From contig JAAWIL010000002.1 of assembly GCA_022796315.1 (NCBI GenBank), positions 1 through 34,287 of the forward strand: a DNA stretch of 34,287 bases. The letters run 5' to 3'. Positions 18,107 through 26,060 of the stretch are shown piece after piece (the first letter of the stretch is position 1; each line of letters opens with the position of its first letter). The notes beneath the pieces are model-generated. The model had not been told where the DNA came from and did no database searches. It worked only from the letters and a program-made list of their open reading frames with translations. The position numbers were made by a program, and so were the translations under genes. The stretch is from Oscillibacter sp. GTDB taxonomy: Bacteria; Bacillota; Clostridia; Oscillospirales; Oscillospiraceae.

Positions 18107-18955
18107 ATGAACCTAACATACCTCATCGGTTTGCTTGCCACGATCGGCGTCATGGTGGTCGGTATGGTCAGCAAGGTGATCATGGACCCCCAGTTCGAGA
18201 TTCAGATCAACTTCAGAAATCTGATTAACTTCTTTGACCCTGCCAGTATTTTCATCACCATTGGATGTACCATCTTCGTGGTGCTGGCCAGCTTCCCGGT
18301 GTCCACCCTGAAAAATGTCCCCAAGCACTTCAAGACGGTGCTGCGGAACAAGCAGTTTGACCCCATGTTCTACATCGACCAGCTGGTGGAGCTGGCCCAG
18401 ACCGCCCGAAAGAACGGCCTCCTCTCCCTGGAGGAGAAGGCCAACGCCCAGGACGACCCCTTCTTCAAGCAGGCCATCATGCTGGTGGTGGACGCCTACG
18501 ACGCCGACAAGATCCGGGGCATCCTGGAAACCGACATTGAGAATATGTCCGCCCGGCATGAGAGCGCCGCCGGGATGTACGACAAGGCCTCCTCCGTGGC
18601 CCCCGCCTTCGGCATGGTGGGTACGCTGGTGGGCCTGATCAACATGCTCAAAGGCATGGACCTGGAAGGCGGCGCCGGTTCCCTGGGTTCCGACATGGGT
18701 ACCGCCCTGATCACCACCCTGTACGGCTGTATCCTGGCCCACGTGCTCTTCGGGCCCGTGGCCACGATCCTGCGCCAGCGGGACGAGGAGGAGGTCCTCT
18801 GCAAGATGATTATTGTGGAGGGCGTCATGTCCATTCAGGCCGGTGAGAACCCCAAGTTCCTGCGGGAGCGGCTGCTGACCTATATGGCCCAGAAGCAGCG
18901 GGATATGTCCGAGGGCGGCGGAAAGAAGGGCAAGGGCGCCGCCGCGGAGGAGTGA
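18107..18955 (+). CDS. motA: Flagellar motor stator protein MotA
   Basis: 282 aa: SVAPAFGMVGTLVGLINMLKGM, MGTALITTLYGCILAHVLFGPVATILRQRDEEE. Confidence 0.95.
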   Translation: MNLTYLIGLLATIGVMVVGMVSKVIMDPQFEIQINFRNLINFFDPASIFITIGCTIFVVLASFPVSTLKNVPKHFKTVLRNKQFDPMFYIDQLVELAQTARKNGLLSLEEKANAQDDPFFKQAIMLVVDAYDADKIRGILETDIENMSARHESAAGMYDKASSVAPAFGMVGTLVGLINMLKGMDLEGGAGSLGSDMGTALITTLYGCILAHVLFGPVATILRQRDEEEVLCKMIIVEGVMSIQAGENPKFLRERLLTYMAQKQRDMSEGGGKKGKGAAAEE

Positions 18956-18979
18956 GCGCCGGAAAGGAGATGAGCTGCT

Positions 18980-19783
18980 GTGAAGATGAAGAAAAAGGGC
19001 GGAGGCGGCGGTGGAGCCAACTGGATGGACACCTACGGCGACATGGTGACGCTGCTGCTGTGCTTCTTTGTGCTGCTCTACTCTATGTCCACCATCAGTG
19101 AGGAGAACTGGAAGGCGCTGGTTATGAGCTTCAACCCCTCGGCGGTGATGGAGCTCTCGGAGGTTGACCCCGTTGGAAACGAGGGCCCGATCTCGGACCC
19201 GGTGGAAGACGGCATTGGTCTGGATCAGGGACTTTCCCAGACGGAGATTGACGCGGAGATCGAGCAGCTCTATCAGATGCTGCAGGAATACGTGGCCGAG
19301 CAGGGGGCGGAGAGCAACATCGCCGTCACCAAGGGCGAGGGCATGGTCTATATCTCCTTCGGCCAGGCGGTGTTCTTTGACGGCAACAGCTCCACCCTGC
19401 GCCAATCGGCCTATCCGATTCTGGATACCGTCAGCGATATGCTCAGCCAGGTGGCCGGAGCCATTGACGAGGTGCGGGTGCTGGGCCACACGGCGCAGGA
19501 CAAAGCGCAGCCCAACAACGTGAAGAATGACCGGACGCTGTCCAGTATGCGGGCCACCAACGTGGTGATCTACGTGCAGGAGCACAGCGCCGTGGACCCG
19601 GCCCGGCTGATCAGCGAGGGCATCGGCCAGTGGCGGCCGGTGGGCGACAACAAGACGGCGGAGGGCCGCGCCCAGAACCGCCGGGTTGAGATGATTATCA
19701 GCGGCCGGAATTTGGAGCAGGAGCTCATGGGTCAAGGCGGCATTCAGCAGTATGTGACGACAGAAAGCCTGACGACGGATTGA
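18980..19783 (+). CDS. motB: Flagellar motor stator protein MotB
   Basis: GTG start; WMDTYGDMVTLLLCFFVLLYSMSTI (TM with conserved Asp); OmpA-like VRVLGHTAQD...LSSMRATNVVIYVQE...EGIGQWRPVGDN...NRRVEMIISG. Confidence 0.95.
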   Translation: MKMKKKGGGGGGANWMDTYGDMVTLLLCFFVLLYSMSTISEENWKALVMSFNPSAVMELSEVDPVGNEGPISDPVEDGIGLDQGLSQTEIDAEIEQLYQMLQEYVAEQGAESNIAVTKGEGMVYISFGQAVFFDGNSSTLRQSAYPILDTVSDMLSQVAGAIDEVRVLGHTAQDKAQPNNVKNDRTLSSMRATNVVIYVQEHSAVDPARLISEGIGQWRPVGDNKTAEGRAQNRRVEMIISGRNLEQELMGQGGIQQYVTTESLTTD

Positions 19784-19846
19784 AACTTTAAACCAGGCCG
19801 TGGGTCCCGGCAGGGAGGCCGGGGGCGCAGCTAGTGGGAGGATTTC

Positions 19847-20854
19847 ATGGCAGAAGTATTATCACAAAGTCAAATTGATGCTCTGCTGAATGCCGTACGG
19901 AGCGGGGAAAAGGACCTGGACAAGTCCACGGAGAGCACCCAGGAGAAGAAGTGGCGGAAGTATGACTTCAGCAGTCCTCAGAAGTTTACCAAGGACCGCA
20001 TCAAAATGCTCAACGGCATTTTTGACAACTACTCCCGCGTCATTCGCTCCCGGATCAACGCCCGGCTCCGCACCAACTGCGAGATTACGGTGGAGAGCAT
20101 TGAAGAGCAGCGGTATTACGAGTTTTCCAACGCCCTGACGGAGGGCGATGTGCTGGGACTGGTGGAGGTCACCTACAAGGAACAGATCCAGGAGATCCCG
20201 CTGTTGTTCTACCTGTCCACGGTGACAGCCCTGAGTATGATGGACCGGATGATGGGCGGCGAGGGATCGGAGGGAATTGAGATTGACTCCGATTACAGCT
20301 ACACGGAAGTGGAGCTCCAGCTCTATGAGGATCTGGCCCGGGACATGGTCTCGGTGATGGACAGCAGCTGGGAAAACTACATTCCGCTGCAGTTCACCTA
20401 TGAAAAAACCGACGTGAACCCCACCCTCAGCCAGATCATCGGCGTGGATGAGACGGTCATCATCGTGGACATGAAGATCCAATTCCCGGATCTGGAGGGA
20501 CGGATGAGCATCTGTCTGCCGGGGGAGATGCTGACCACGATCTTCGCGGAGATGAGCCGGGAGAACCCCGGGCACCGGGTTCAGGCGGAGAATAAATCCG
20601 AGGAGATCTTCGACAAGCTGCGGGATTCTGATTTGGAGATTGTGGCGGAGCTGGGCGAGGCCCGGCTGTCGCTGAGCGATGTGTTCCATCTGAGTGTGGG
20701 CGATGTGATTGACCTTGGCAAGCCGAAGGAATCTCCGGTGTACCTGGAGATCGGAGGCTATCAGTGGTTTACCGGCCGGATAGGCACACACAAGAAAAGT
20801 ATGGCTGTCAAGATAGATGAAGTATGCTATCAGGCCGAGCAAAGGAGCGAATAG
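19847..20854 (+). CDS. fliM: Flagellar motor switch protein FliM
   Basis: N-terminal MAEVLSQSQIDALLNAVRSGE (CheY-binding motif); KYDFSSPQKFTKDRIKMLNGIFDNYSRVI. Confidence 0.97.
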   Translation: MAEVLSQSQIDALLNAVRSGEKDLDKSTESTQEKKWRKYDFSSPQKFTKDRIKMLNGIFDNYSRVIRSRINARLRTNCEITVESIEEQRYYEFSNALTEGDVLGLVEVTYKEQIQEIPLLFYLSTVTALSMMDRMMGGEGSEGIEIDSDYSYTEVELQLYEDLARDMVSVMDSSWENYIPLQFTYEKTDVNPTLSQIIGVDETVIIVDMKIQFPDLEGRMSICLPGEMLTTIFAEMSRENPGHRVQAENKSEEIFDKLRDSDLEIVAELGEARLSLSDVFHLSVGDVIDLGKPKESPVYLEIGGYQWFTGRIGTHKKSMAVKIDEVCYQAEQRSE

Positions 20855-20859
20855 ACGGT

Positions 20860-22299
20860 ATGGAGAAAGAATTGTTCAGCCCAATGCAAATCGACGCCCT
20901 GGGCGAGATGATGAACATCAGCCTTGGCTCCTCCGCAACGGCGGTTTCCAATATGCTGGATCACCGGGTGGATATCACCACCCCCAAGGTCACGGTGGTG
21001 CCCATTGACGAGTTCACCATCGGCAACCTGGAGCCTGCCATCGGTGTGGAAATCAAGTATGTGGAGGGCCTGGACGGCAGCAATATCATGCTGCTGCGCC
21101 GCAGTGACGTCAAGGTGATCGTGGATATCCTCATGGGCAGTGAGACGCCGGATGAGGAGTTCGAGCTCAACGAGCTGACGATCAGCGCCGTGTGCGAGGT
21201 CATGAACCAGATGATGGGCGCGGCCGCCACGGCGATGTCGGATTTCCTGGGATTCCCAGTGAACATCTCGACGCCCTCCTCCTTCGAGCTGGAGGATCTG
21301 CCCGACTTCAAAAGGGAGCACCTGCCCCAGGGCACGGAGACCCTGGTGGTGGTGCGGTTCGCCCTGAAGATTGAAGACGCGCTGGAGAGCGAGTTCATGA
21401 ACATCCTGAGCGTGGAGCTGTCCCGGAAGATCCTGGCAGGCCTGGGAATGGGCGACGACGGAGGTCTGGCAGAGGAGCCCGCGCCCGCACCCGCCCCGGC
21501 TCCGGAACCGGCGCCCGCCGCTTCCTCCGGCGGGGACCACAAGATGAGCCAGGAGGAGATCGAGGCGATGCTGGCCGGCGGCGGAGCCGCTCCGGCTCCG
21601 GAACCGGCGCCTGCCGCCTCCTCCGGCGGGGATCACAAGATGACCCAGGAGGAGATCGAGGCGATGCTGGCCGGCGGCGGGGCCGCTCCGGCTCCGGAAC
21701 CGGCGCCTGCCGCCTCCTCCGGCGGGGAGCACAAGATGAGCCAGGAGGAGATCGAGGCGATGCTGGCCGGCGGCGCGGCTGCCGCTCCTCCGCCTCCGCC
21801 CCCGCAGCCCCAGCAGCCCCCGGTGCAGCCGCCCATGCAGCCGCCGGTCCCCCCGGCCATGCCGGAGGGTGCGCAGCCCTACGCCAACGGCTACATGAAC
21901 TATCCGCCCATGTATTACCCCTACCCCTATCCGCCCCAGCCCCCTGCCCAGGTGGCGCCGGACCCCAAGGTGATTCCCACCCAGCCGGTTCCCATGAAGG
22001 AGCTGGAGGCCATGCAGTCCCTGGGGAAGGAGCAGGCAGAGAACCTGGAGCTCATCATGGAGGTTCCCCTGCAGGTGACGGTGGAGATCGGCCGGACACA
22101 GCGGAAGGTGCAGGACATTTTGGAGTACACCAAGGGCTCCCTGGTGGTTCTGGACAAACTGGCCGGCGATCAGGTGGACCTGTTCGTCAACGGAAAGTGT
22201 ATCGCGCGAGGCGATGTTGTGGTGATCGACGACAATTTCGGTGTCCGAATCACAGAGATTGTTCAAAAGCCCGCCTTGGAAGCGCTTGCCAAGAAATAA
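20860..22299 (+). CDS. fliY: Flagellar motor switch phosphatase FliY (CheC-like + repeat linker + FliN/SpoA domain)
   Basis: ATG 20860 with AAAGGAG RBS; two CheC-type motifs (DALGEMMN, SAVCEVMN); C-terminal IMEVPLQVTVEIGRTQRKVQDILEYTKGSLVVLDKLAGDQVDLFVNGKCIARGDVVVIDDNFGVRITEIV. Confidence 0.95.
   Translation: MEKELFSPMQIDALGEMMNISLGSSATAVSNMLDHRVDITTPKVTVVPIDEFTIGNLEPAIGVEIKYVEGLDGSNIMLLRRSDVKVIVDILMGSETPDEEFELNELTISAVCEVMNQMMGAAATAMSDFLGFPVNISTPSSFELEDLPDFKREHLPQGTETLVVVRFALKIEDALESEFMNILSVELSRKILAGLGMGDDGGLAEEPAPAPAPAPEPAPAASSGGDHKMSQEEIEAMLAGGGAAPAPEPAPAASSGGDHKMTQEEIEAMLAGGGAAPAPEPAPAASSGGEHKMSQEEIEAMLAGGAAAAPPPPPPQPQQPPVQPPMQPPVPPAMPEGAQPYANGYMNYPPMYYPYPYPPQPPAQVAPDPKVIPTQPVPMKELEAMQSLGKEQAENLELIMEVPLQVTVEIGRTQRKVQDILEYTKGSLVVLDKLAGDQVDLFVNGKCIARGDVVVIDDNFGVRITEIVQKPALEALAKK
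21501..21788 (+). repeat. Three tandem 96-bp in-frame repeats in the fliY linker
   Basis: TCCGGAACCG recurs at 21501, 21597 and 21693 (period 96). Encoded unit: PEPAPAASSGG(D/E)HKM(S/T)QEEIEAMLAGG(G)AA... Confidence 0.95.
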
Positions 22300-22357
22300 C
22301 ATATACTCAGAGAGAACCTCAAATTGTAATTTGAATTGAAAAGGATGGATTACAACA

Positions 22358-22726
22358 ATGGCTAAGAAGATTCTTTGTGTGGACGACGCCGCCTTTATGC
22401 GGAAGATGATCATGGACACCCTGAGCAAGAACGGTTACACGGAGCTGTTTGAGGCCGTGGACGGCGCGGACGCCGTGGAGAAGTTCGGCGAGATCGGCCC
22501 GGATCTGGTCATCATGGATATCACGATGCCCAACATGGACGGCCTGGAGGCCCTGAAGGCCATCCGTGCCAAGGACGGCAACGCCAACGTGGTCATGTGC
22601 TCCGCCATGGGCCAGGAGAGCATGGTTATGGACGCGGTGCGTTCCGGCGCCAAGGACTTCATCGTCAAGCCCTTCAAGCCTGACCGCGTGCTGAAGACGG
22701 TGACCAATATCCTGGGCACGCCCTGA
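22358..22726 (+). CDS. cheY: Chemotaxis response regulator CheY
   Basis: 122 aa: ILCVDDAAFMRKM, DLVIMDITMPNMDGLEAL, VVMCSAMGQ, AKDFIVKPFKPDRV. Confidence 0.96.
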   Translation: MAKKILCVDDAAFMRKMIMDTLSKNGYTELFEAVDGADAVEKFGEIGPDLVIMDITMPNMDGLEALKAIRAKDGNANVVMCSAMGQESMVMDAVRSGAKDFIVKPFKPDRVLKTVTNILGTP

Positions 22727-23097
22727 TGCTGGAGGACGGGAATCCCTGGCTGTCAATTCTGTGGATGCTCTTCTGCGTTGTGCTGATTACCGGCGCGGCC
22801 TATTGGTTTACCCGCCGGGTGGTTGGCAGAGGAGGCCTGGGGGCCCTTGGAAAAGGGCGGGGCCGGCAGATGGAGCTCCTGGACCAGCTTCCCGTGGGAC
22901 GGGAACAGCGGCTGGTAATGGTACGGGCGGGGGAGCGGTTCTTCCTCCTGGGCATTACGGCCGGAGAGATCTCCGCCCTGGCGGAGTTCACAGCGGAAGA
23001 GGCCGCCCTGTGGCAGCAGGAACAGGTGGAGCAGCCGCCCGCCCCCAGCTTTCGGGAGGCGCTGCAGATCACACTGAAGAACAAAGGGCGGAGGTGA
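22726..23097 (+). CDS. fliO: Flagellar biosynthetic protein FliO
   Basis: One N-terminal TM; MELLDQLPVGREQRLVMVRAGERFFLLGITAGEISAL; 1-nt overlap with cheY; upstream of fliP. Confidence 0.88.
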   Translation: MLEDGNPWLSILWMLFCVVLITGAAYWFTRRVVGRGGLGALGKGRGRQMELLDQLPVGREQRLVMVRAGERFFLLGITAGEISALAEFTAEEAALWQQEQVEQPPAPSFREALQITLKNKGRR

Positions 23098-23104
23098 GAC
23101 AGCC

Positions 23105-23791
23105 ATGGGAACGGCAATTCCAGAGGGATTGATCAGCATCAACGGGGATAGTGTGCAGGTTCTGGAGATTTTGTTCCTGACCACGATGATCACGCTCCTG
23201 CCCTCCCTGCTGGTGATGATGACATCCTTCACCAGGTATGTCATCTCCTTCTCCTTTCTCCGCACGGCCCTGGGCACCCAGCAGACGCCGCCCAATACGG
23301 TGCTGGTGGGCTTGGCCCTGTTCCTGACACTCTTCACCATGGGGCCCACCTTTGACCGCATCCGGACAGAGGCCTGGGAGCCCTATACAGAGGAGCTGAT
23401 CACCCAAACGGAGTTTTTGGAGACGGCCGCGGTGCCCCTGAAGGAGTTCATGCTCGCGAACACCCAGCAGAGCACGCTGCGGATGTTCTGCGACCTGGCC
23501 AAAGTGGAGGTGCCGGATACCAGCATTGACATGGACACGGGGCTGGAGCTGCCCCTGCGGATCATTGTGCCGTCGTTCATGACCTGTGAGCTGAAGAGAG
23601 CCTTTGAGATCGGATTTTTGCTGTGCATCCCCTTCATGCTGATTGACATTGTGGTGTCTTCCACGCTGATGTCCATGGGTATGATTATGCTGCCGCCGTC
23701 CATGATCTCCATGCCCTTTAAGCTGCTGCTGTTTGTAACGCTGAACGGCTGGGAGATGCTGTTCACCAGCTTGGTTCGGGGCGTCTACTAG
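23105..23791 (+). CDS. fliP: Flagellar biosynthetic protein FliP
   Basis: MTSFTRYVISFSFLRTALGTQQTPPNTVLVGLALFLTLF; SFMTCELKRAFEIGFLLCIPFMLIDIVVSSTLMSMGMIMLPPSMISMPFKLLLFV. Confidence 0.98.
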   Translation: MGTAIPEGLISINGDSVQVLEILFLTTMITLLPSLLVMMTSFTRYVISFSFLRTALGTQQTPPNTVLVGLALFLTLFTMGPTFDRIRTEAWEPYTEELITQTEFLETAAVPLKEFMLANTQQSTLRMFCDLAKVEVPDTSIDMDTGLELPLRIIVPSFMTCELKRAFEIGFLLCIPFMLIDIVVSSTLMSMGMIMLPPSMISMPFKLLLFVTLNGWEMLFTSLVRGVY

Positions 23792-23829
23792 CGGGCCGGT
23801 GAGCGGTTTTTTGGAAGGAGGACGAAAAG

Positions 23830-24090
23830 ATGACGACGTCTGCGGTTTCAGATGTTTTGCGGGACGCCGTGCTTGTGGTCCTCCGGATCAGCGCGCCCAT
23901 GCTGCTTTTGAGTATGCTGGTGGGAGTGCTCGTGGCCATTTTTCAGGCGGTGACGCAGATCCATGAGCAGACCATCGGCTTTGTGCTGAAGCTGGTGGTG
24001 ATTGTGGTGCTGCTGCTGCTTGGCGGCGGCTGGATGCTGGAGAATCTCCAGGATTTTTCCCGGGAGATCTTCGCGCTGATTGCCGCCTAG
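23830..24090 (+). CDS. fliQ: Flagellar biosynthetic protein FliQ
   Basis: 86 aa: SAPMLLLSMLVGVLVAIFQAVTQIHEQTIGFVLKLVVI. Confidence 0.96.
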   Translation: MTTSAVSDVLRDAVLVVLRISAPMLLLSMLVGVLVAIFQAVTQIHEQTIGFVLKLVVIVVLLLLGGGWMLENLQDFSREIFALIAA

Positions 24091-24106
24091 CCGGGAGAGG
24101 ACGAAG

Positions 24107-24871
24107 ATGGATTGGACGGCGCTGACGCTGTTTCTCTTTGTAACGGCCCGGATGAGCGGCTTTGTACTGATGAATCCCATTCTGGGCCGAAGGAACCTGC
24201 CGGGAATCTTCCGCAGCGGGTTCGCGTTGACCCTATCGGTATTTGTGTTTTCCATCACGGACCAGACGGTGGCGGTCCCGGGCGGGCTGGCCGAGATGGC
24301 CGTGCGGCTTTTGCTGGAGCTGGCTTTGGGCGCGGCCCTGGGCATGGTGATGGAGTTCTTCTTTTATATCCCGCAGCTGGCGGGACAGGTGGTGGATACC
24401 CAGATGGGTATGACCATGAACCAGATCTATGACGCGGGCGCCCAGGCGAATCTGTCGGTGACGGGTATGCTGCTGAACACGCTGATGATGCTGCTGTTCT
24501 TCGCCGCCGGGGGGCACCACACGCTCCTTCGGATTCTGATGACCTCCAGCGAGATCGTCCCCTTCGGGACCGTGAGCCTGGGGCAGAACCTGGCCGGCGC
24601 CGCGCTGGAGCTGTTTGTGGAGTGTACGGTGCTGGCGGTGAAGCTGAGTATGCCGATTCTGGCGGCGGAGCTGATGGGCCAGCTGGGCATGGGGGTTTTG
24701 ATGAAGGTCATTCCCCAGATCAATATTTTCGCCATCAACATTGATTTGAAGGTGCTGATCGGTTTGGCGCTGCTGCTGCTTCTGATCGCACCCATGAGTG
24801 AGTTCCTCCTGTCGGCGGAGGGCCGGATGCTGGACAGTCTGCGCCTGATTTTGCAGCAGACCGCCGGGTAA
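24107..24871 (+). CDS. fliR: Flagellar biosynthetic protein FliR
   Basis: TARMSGFVLMNPILGRRNLPGIFR; GQVVDTQMGMTMNQIYDAGAQAN; multi-TM. Start taken at MDW rather than the longer ORF. Confidence 0.94.
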   Translation: MDWTALTLFLFVTARMSGFVLMNPILGRRNLPGIFRSGFALTLSVFVFSITDQTVAVPGGLAEMAVRLLLELALGAALGMVMEFFFYIPQLAGQVVDTQMGMTMNQIYDAGAQANLSVTGMLLNTLMMLLFFAAGGHHTLLRILMTSSEIVPFGTVSLGQNLAGAALELFVECTVLAVKLSMPILAAELMGQLGMGVLMKVIPQINIFAINIDLKVLIGLALLLLLIAPMSEFLLSAEGRMLDSLRLILQQTAG

Positions 24872-24908
24872 CGGCAGAGAAGAGACGGGCCTAAAGGGGG
24901 GATGACGC

Positions 24909-25979
24909 GTGGCCGAGGGTTCTAAGACCGAAAAAGCAACACCAAAAAAGCGAAGAGACGAGCGAAAGAAAGGCCATGTGTTCATGAGCCAGGACGCCGT
25001 AGCTGTGGTGACGCTGATCGGCTCTACTGCGATGCTGGTTGCCCTGGCGGGCAACATCATGGAGCAGTTGTCCTCTTTTGTGGTTTATTGTATTTCCGCC
25101 TGCACCGGTCCCATCGGGCAGGTGAGCGGCAGTCTGCCGGAACTGGGCCGGCAAGCGGCCCTGGTACTGGCCAAAACAGCGCTGCCGCTGTGCTTGGTAA
25201 CGGCGCTGTGCGCCATTTTGGGAACCTTCGCCCAGACCAGAATGCTGGTCAGCGGCGAGTTGATGAAGCCAAAATTCAGCCGGCTGAATCCCCTGGAGGG
25301 ATTCAAGAAGCTGTTTTCCCTGAAGAGCGTCGTGGAGGCGCTGAAGGGGATTTTGAAGATCACGATCCTGCTGATTATCATCTATTTCAGCCTGTCGGAT
25401 TCCTTTCAGGAGAGCGCCAAGTATCTCTATACAGACCTGGACGCCGCCGGGCGGCACGTCTTTGAGGTCAGCAAGAACATGGTGATCCGGATCATCATTG
25501 CGTTCATTGCCCTGGCGGCGGGAGACTTCCTCTATCAGTGGTGGGACTACGAGCGCCAGATGCGCATGAGCAAGCAGGAGATCAAGGAGGAGTATAAACA
25601 GACCGAGGGCGACCCTCAGGTCAAGGGCAAGATCAAGGAGATCCAGCGCCGCCGGGCCATGAGCCGCATGATGCAGCAGGTGCCCGACGCGGATGTGGTC
25701 ATCCGAAACCCCACCCACTTCGCGGTGGCGCTGCGGTATAAACCGGAGCGGGACAGCGCGCCGGTGGTGCTGGCCAAGGGCCAGGACGAACTGGCCATGC
25801 GGATCGTGAAGAAGGCGGAGGAGCACAAGGTGGCGGTTATTGAAAATGTCCCCCTGGCCCGTGCCCTCTATGCCCAGACAGAGCTGAACCGGGAGATCCC
25901 GCCGGACCTGTACGGCCCGGTAGCGGAGGTCCTGGTGTATATCTTCCGTTTGAATGAGAAAAAGCAAATTGTACGATAA
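24909..25979 (+). CDS. flhB: Flagellar biosynthetic protein FlhB
   Basis: SKTEKATPKKRRDERKKGHVFMSQD; autocleavage site VVIRNPTHFAVALRY; LARALYAQTELNREIPPDLYGPVAEVLVYIF. Confidence 0.97.
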   Translation: MAEGSKTEKATPKKRRDERKKGHVFMSQDAVAVVTLIGSTAMLVALAGNIMEQLSSFVVYCISACTGPIGQVSGSLPELGRQAALVLAKTALPLCLVTALCAILGTFAQTRMLVSGELMKPKFSRLNPLEGFKKLFSLKSVVEALKGILKITILLIIIYFSLSDSFQESAKYLYTDLDAAGRHVFEVSKNMVIRIIIAFIALAAGDFLYQWWDYERQMRMSKQEIKEEYKQTEGDPQVKGKIKEIQRRRAMSRMMQQVPDADVVIRNPTHFAVALRYKPERDSAPVVLAKGQDELAMRIVKKAEEHKVAVIENVPLARALYAQTELNREIPPDLYGPVAEVLVYIFRLNEKKQIVR

Positions 25980-26060
25980 CAGATTCCATCCCGCCCCAGG
26001 GGCGGCAAATCAGGTCCCTGAGCGGACAGGAGGCAGTATGATTCAGGAAGGAGGCAGCGT

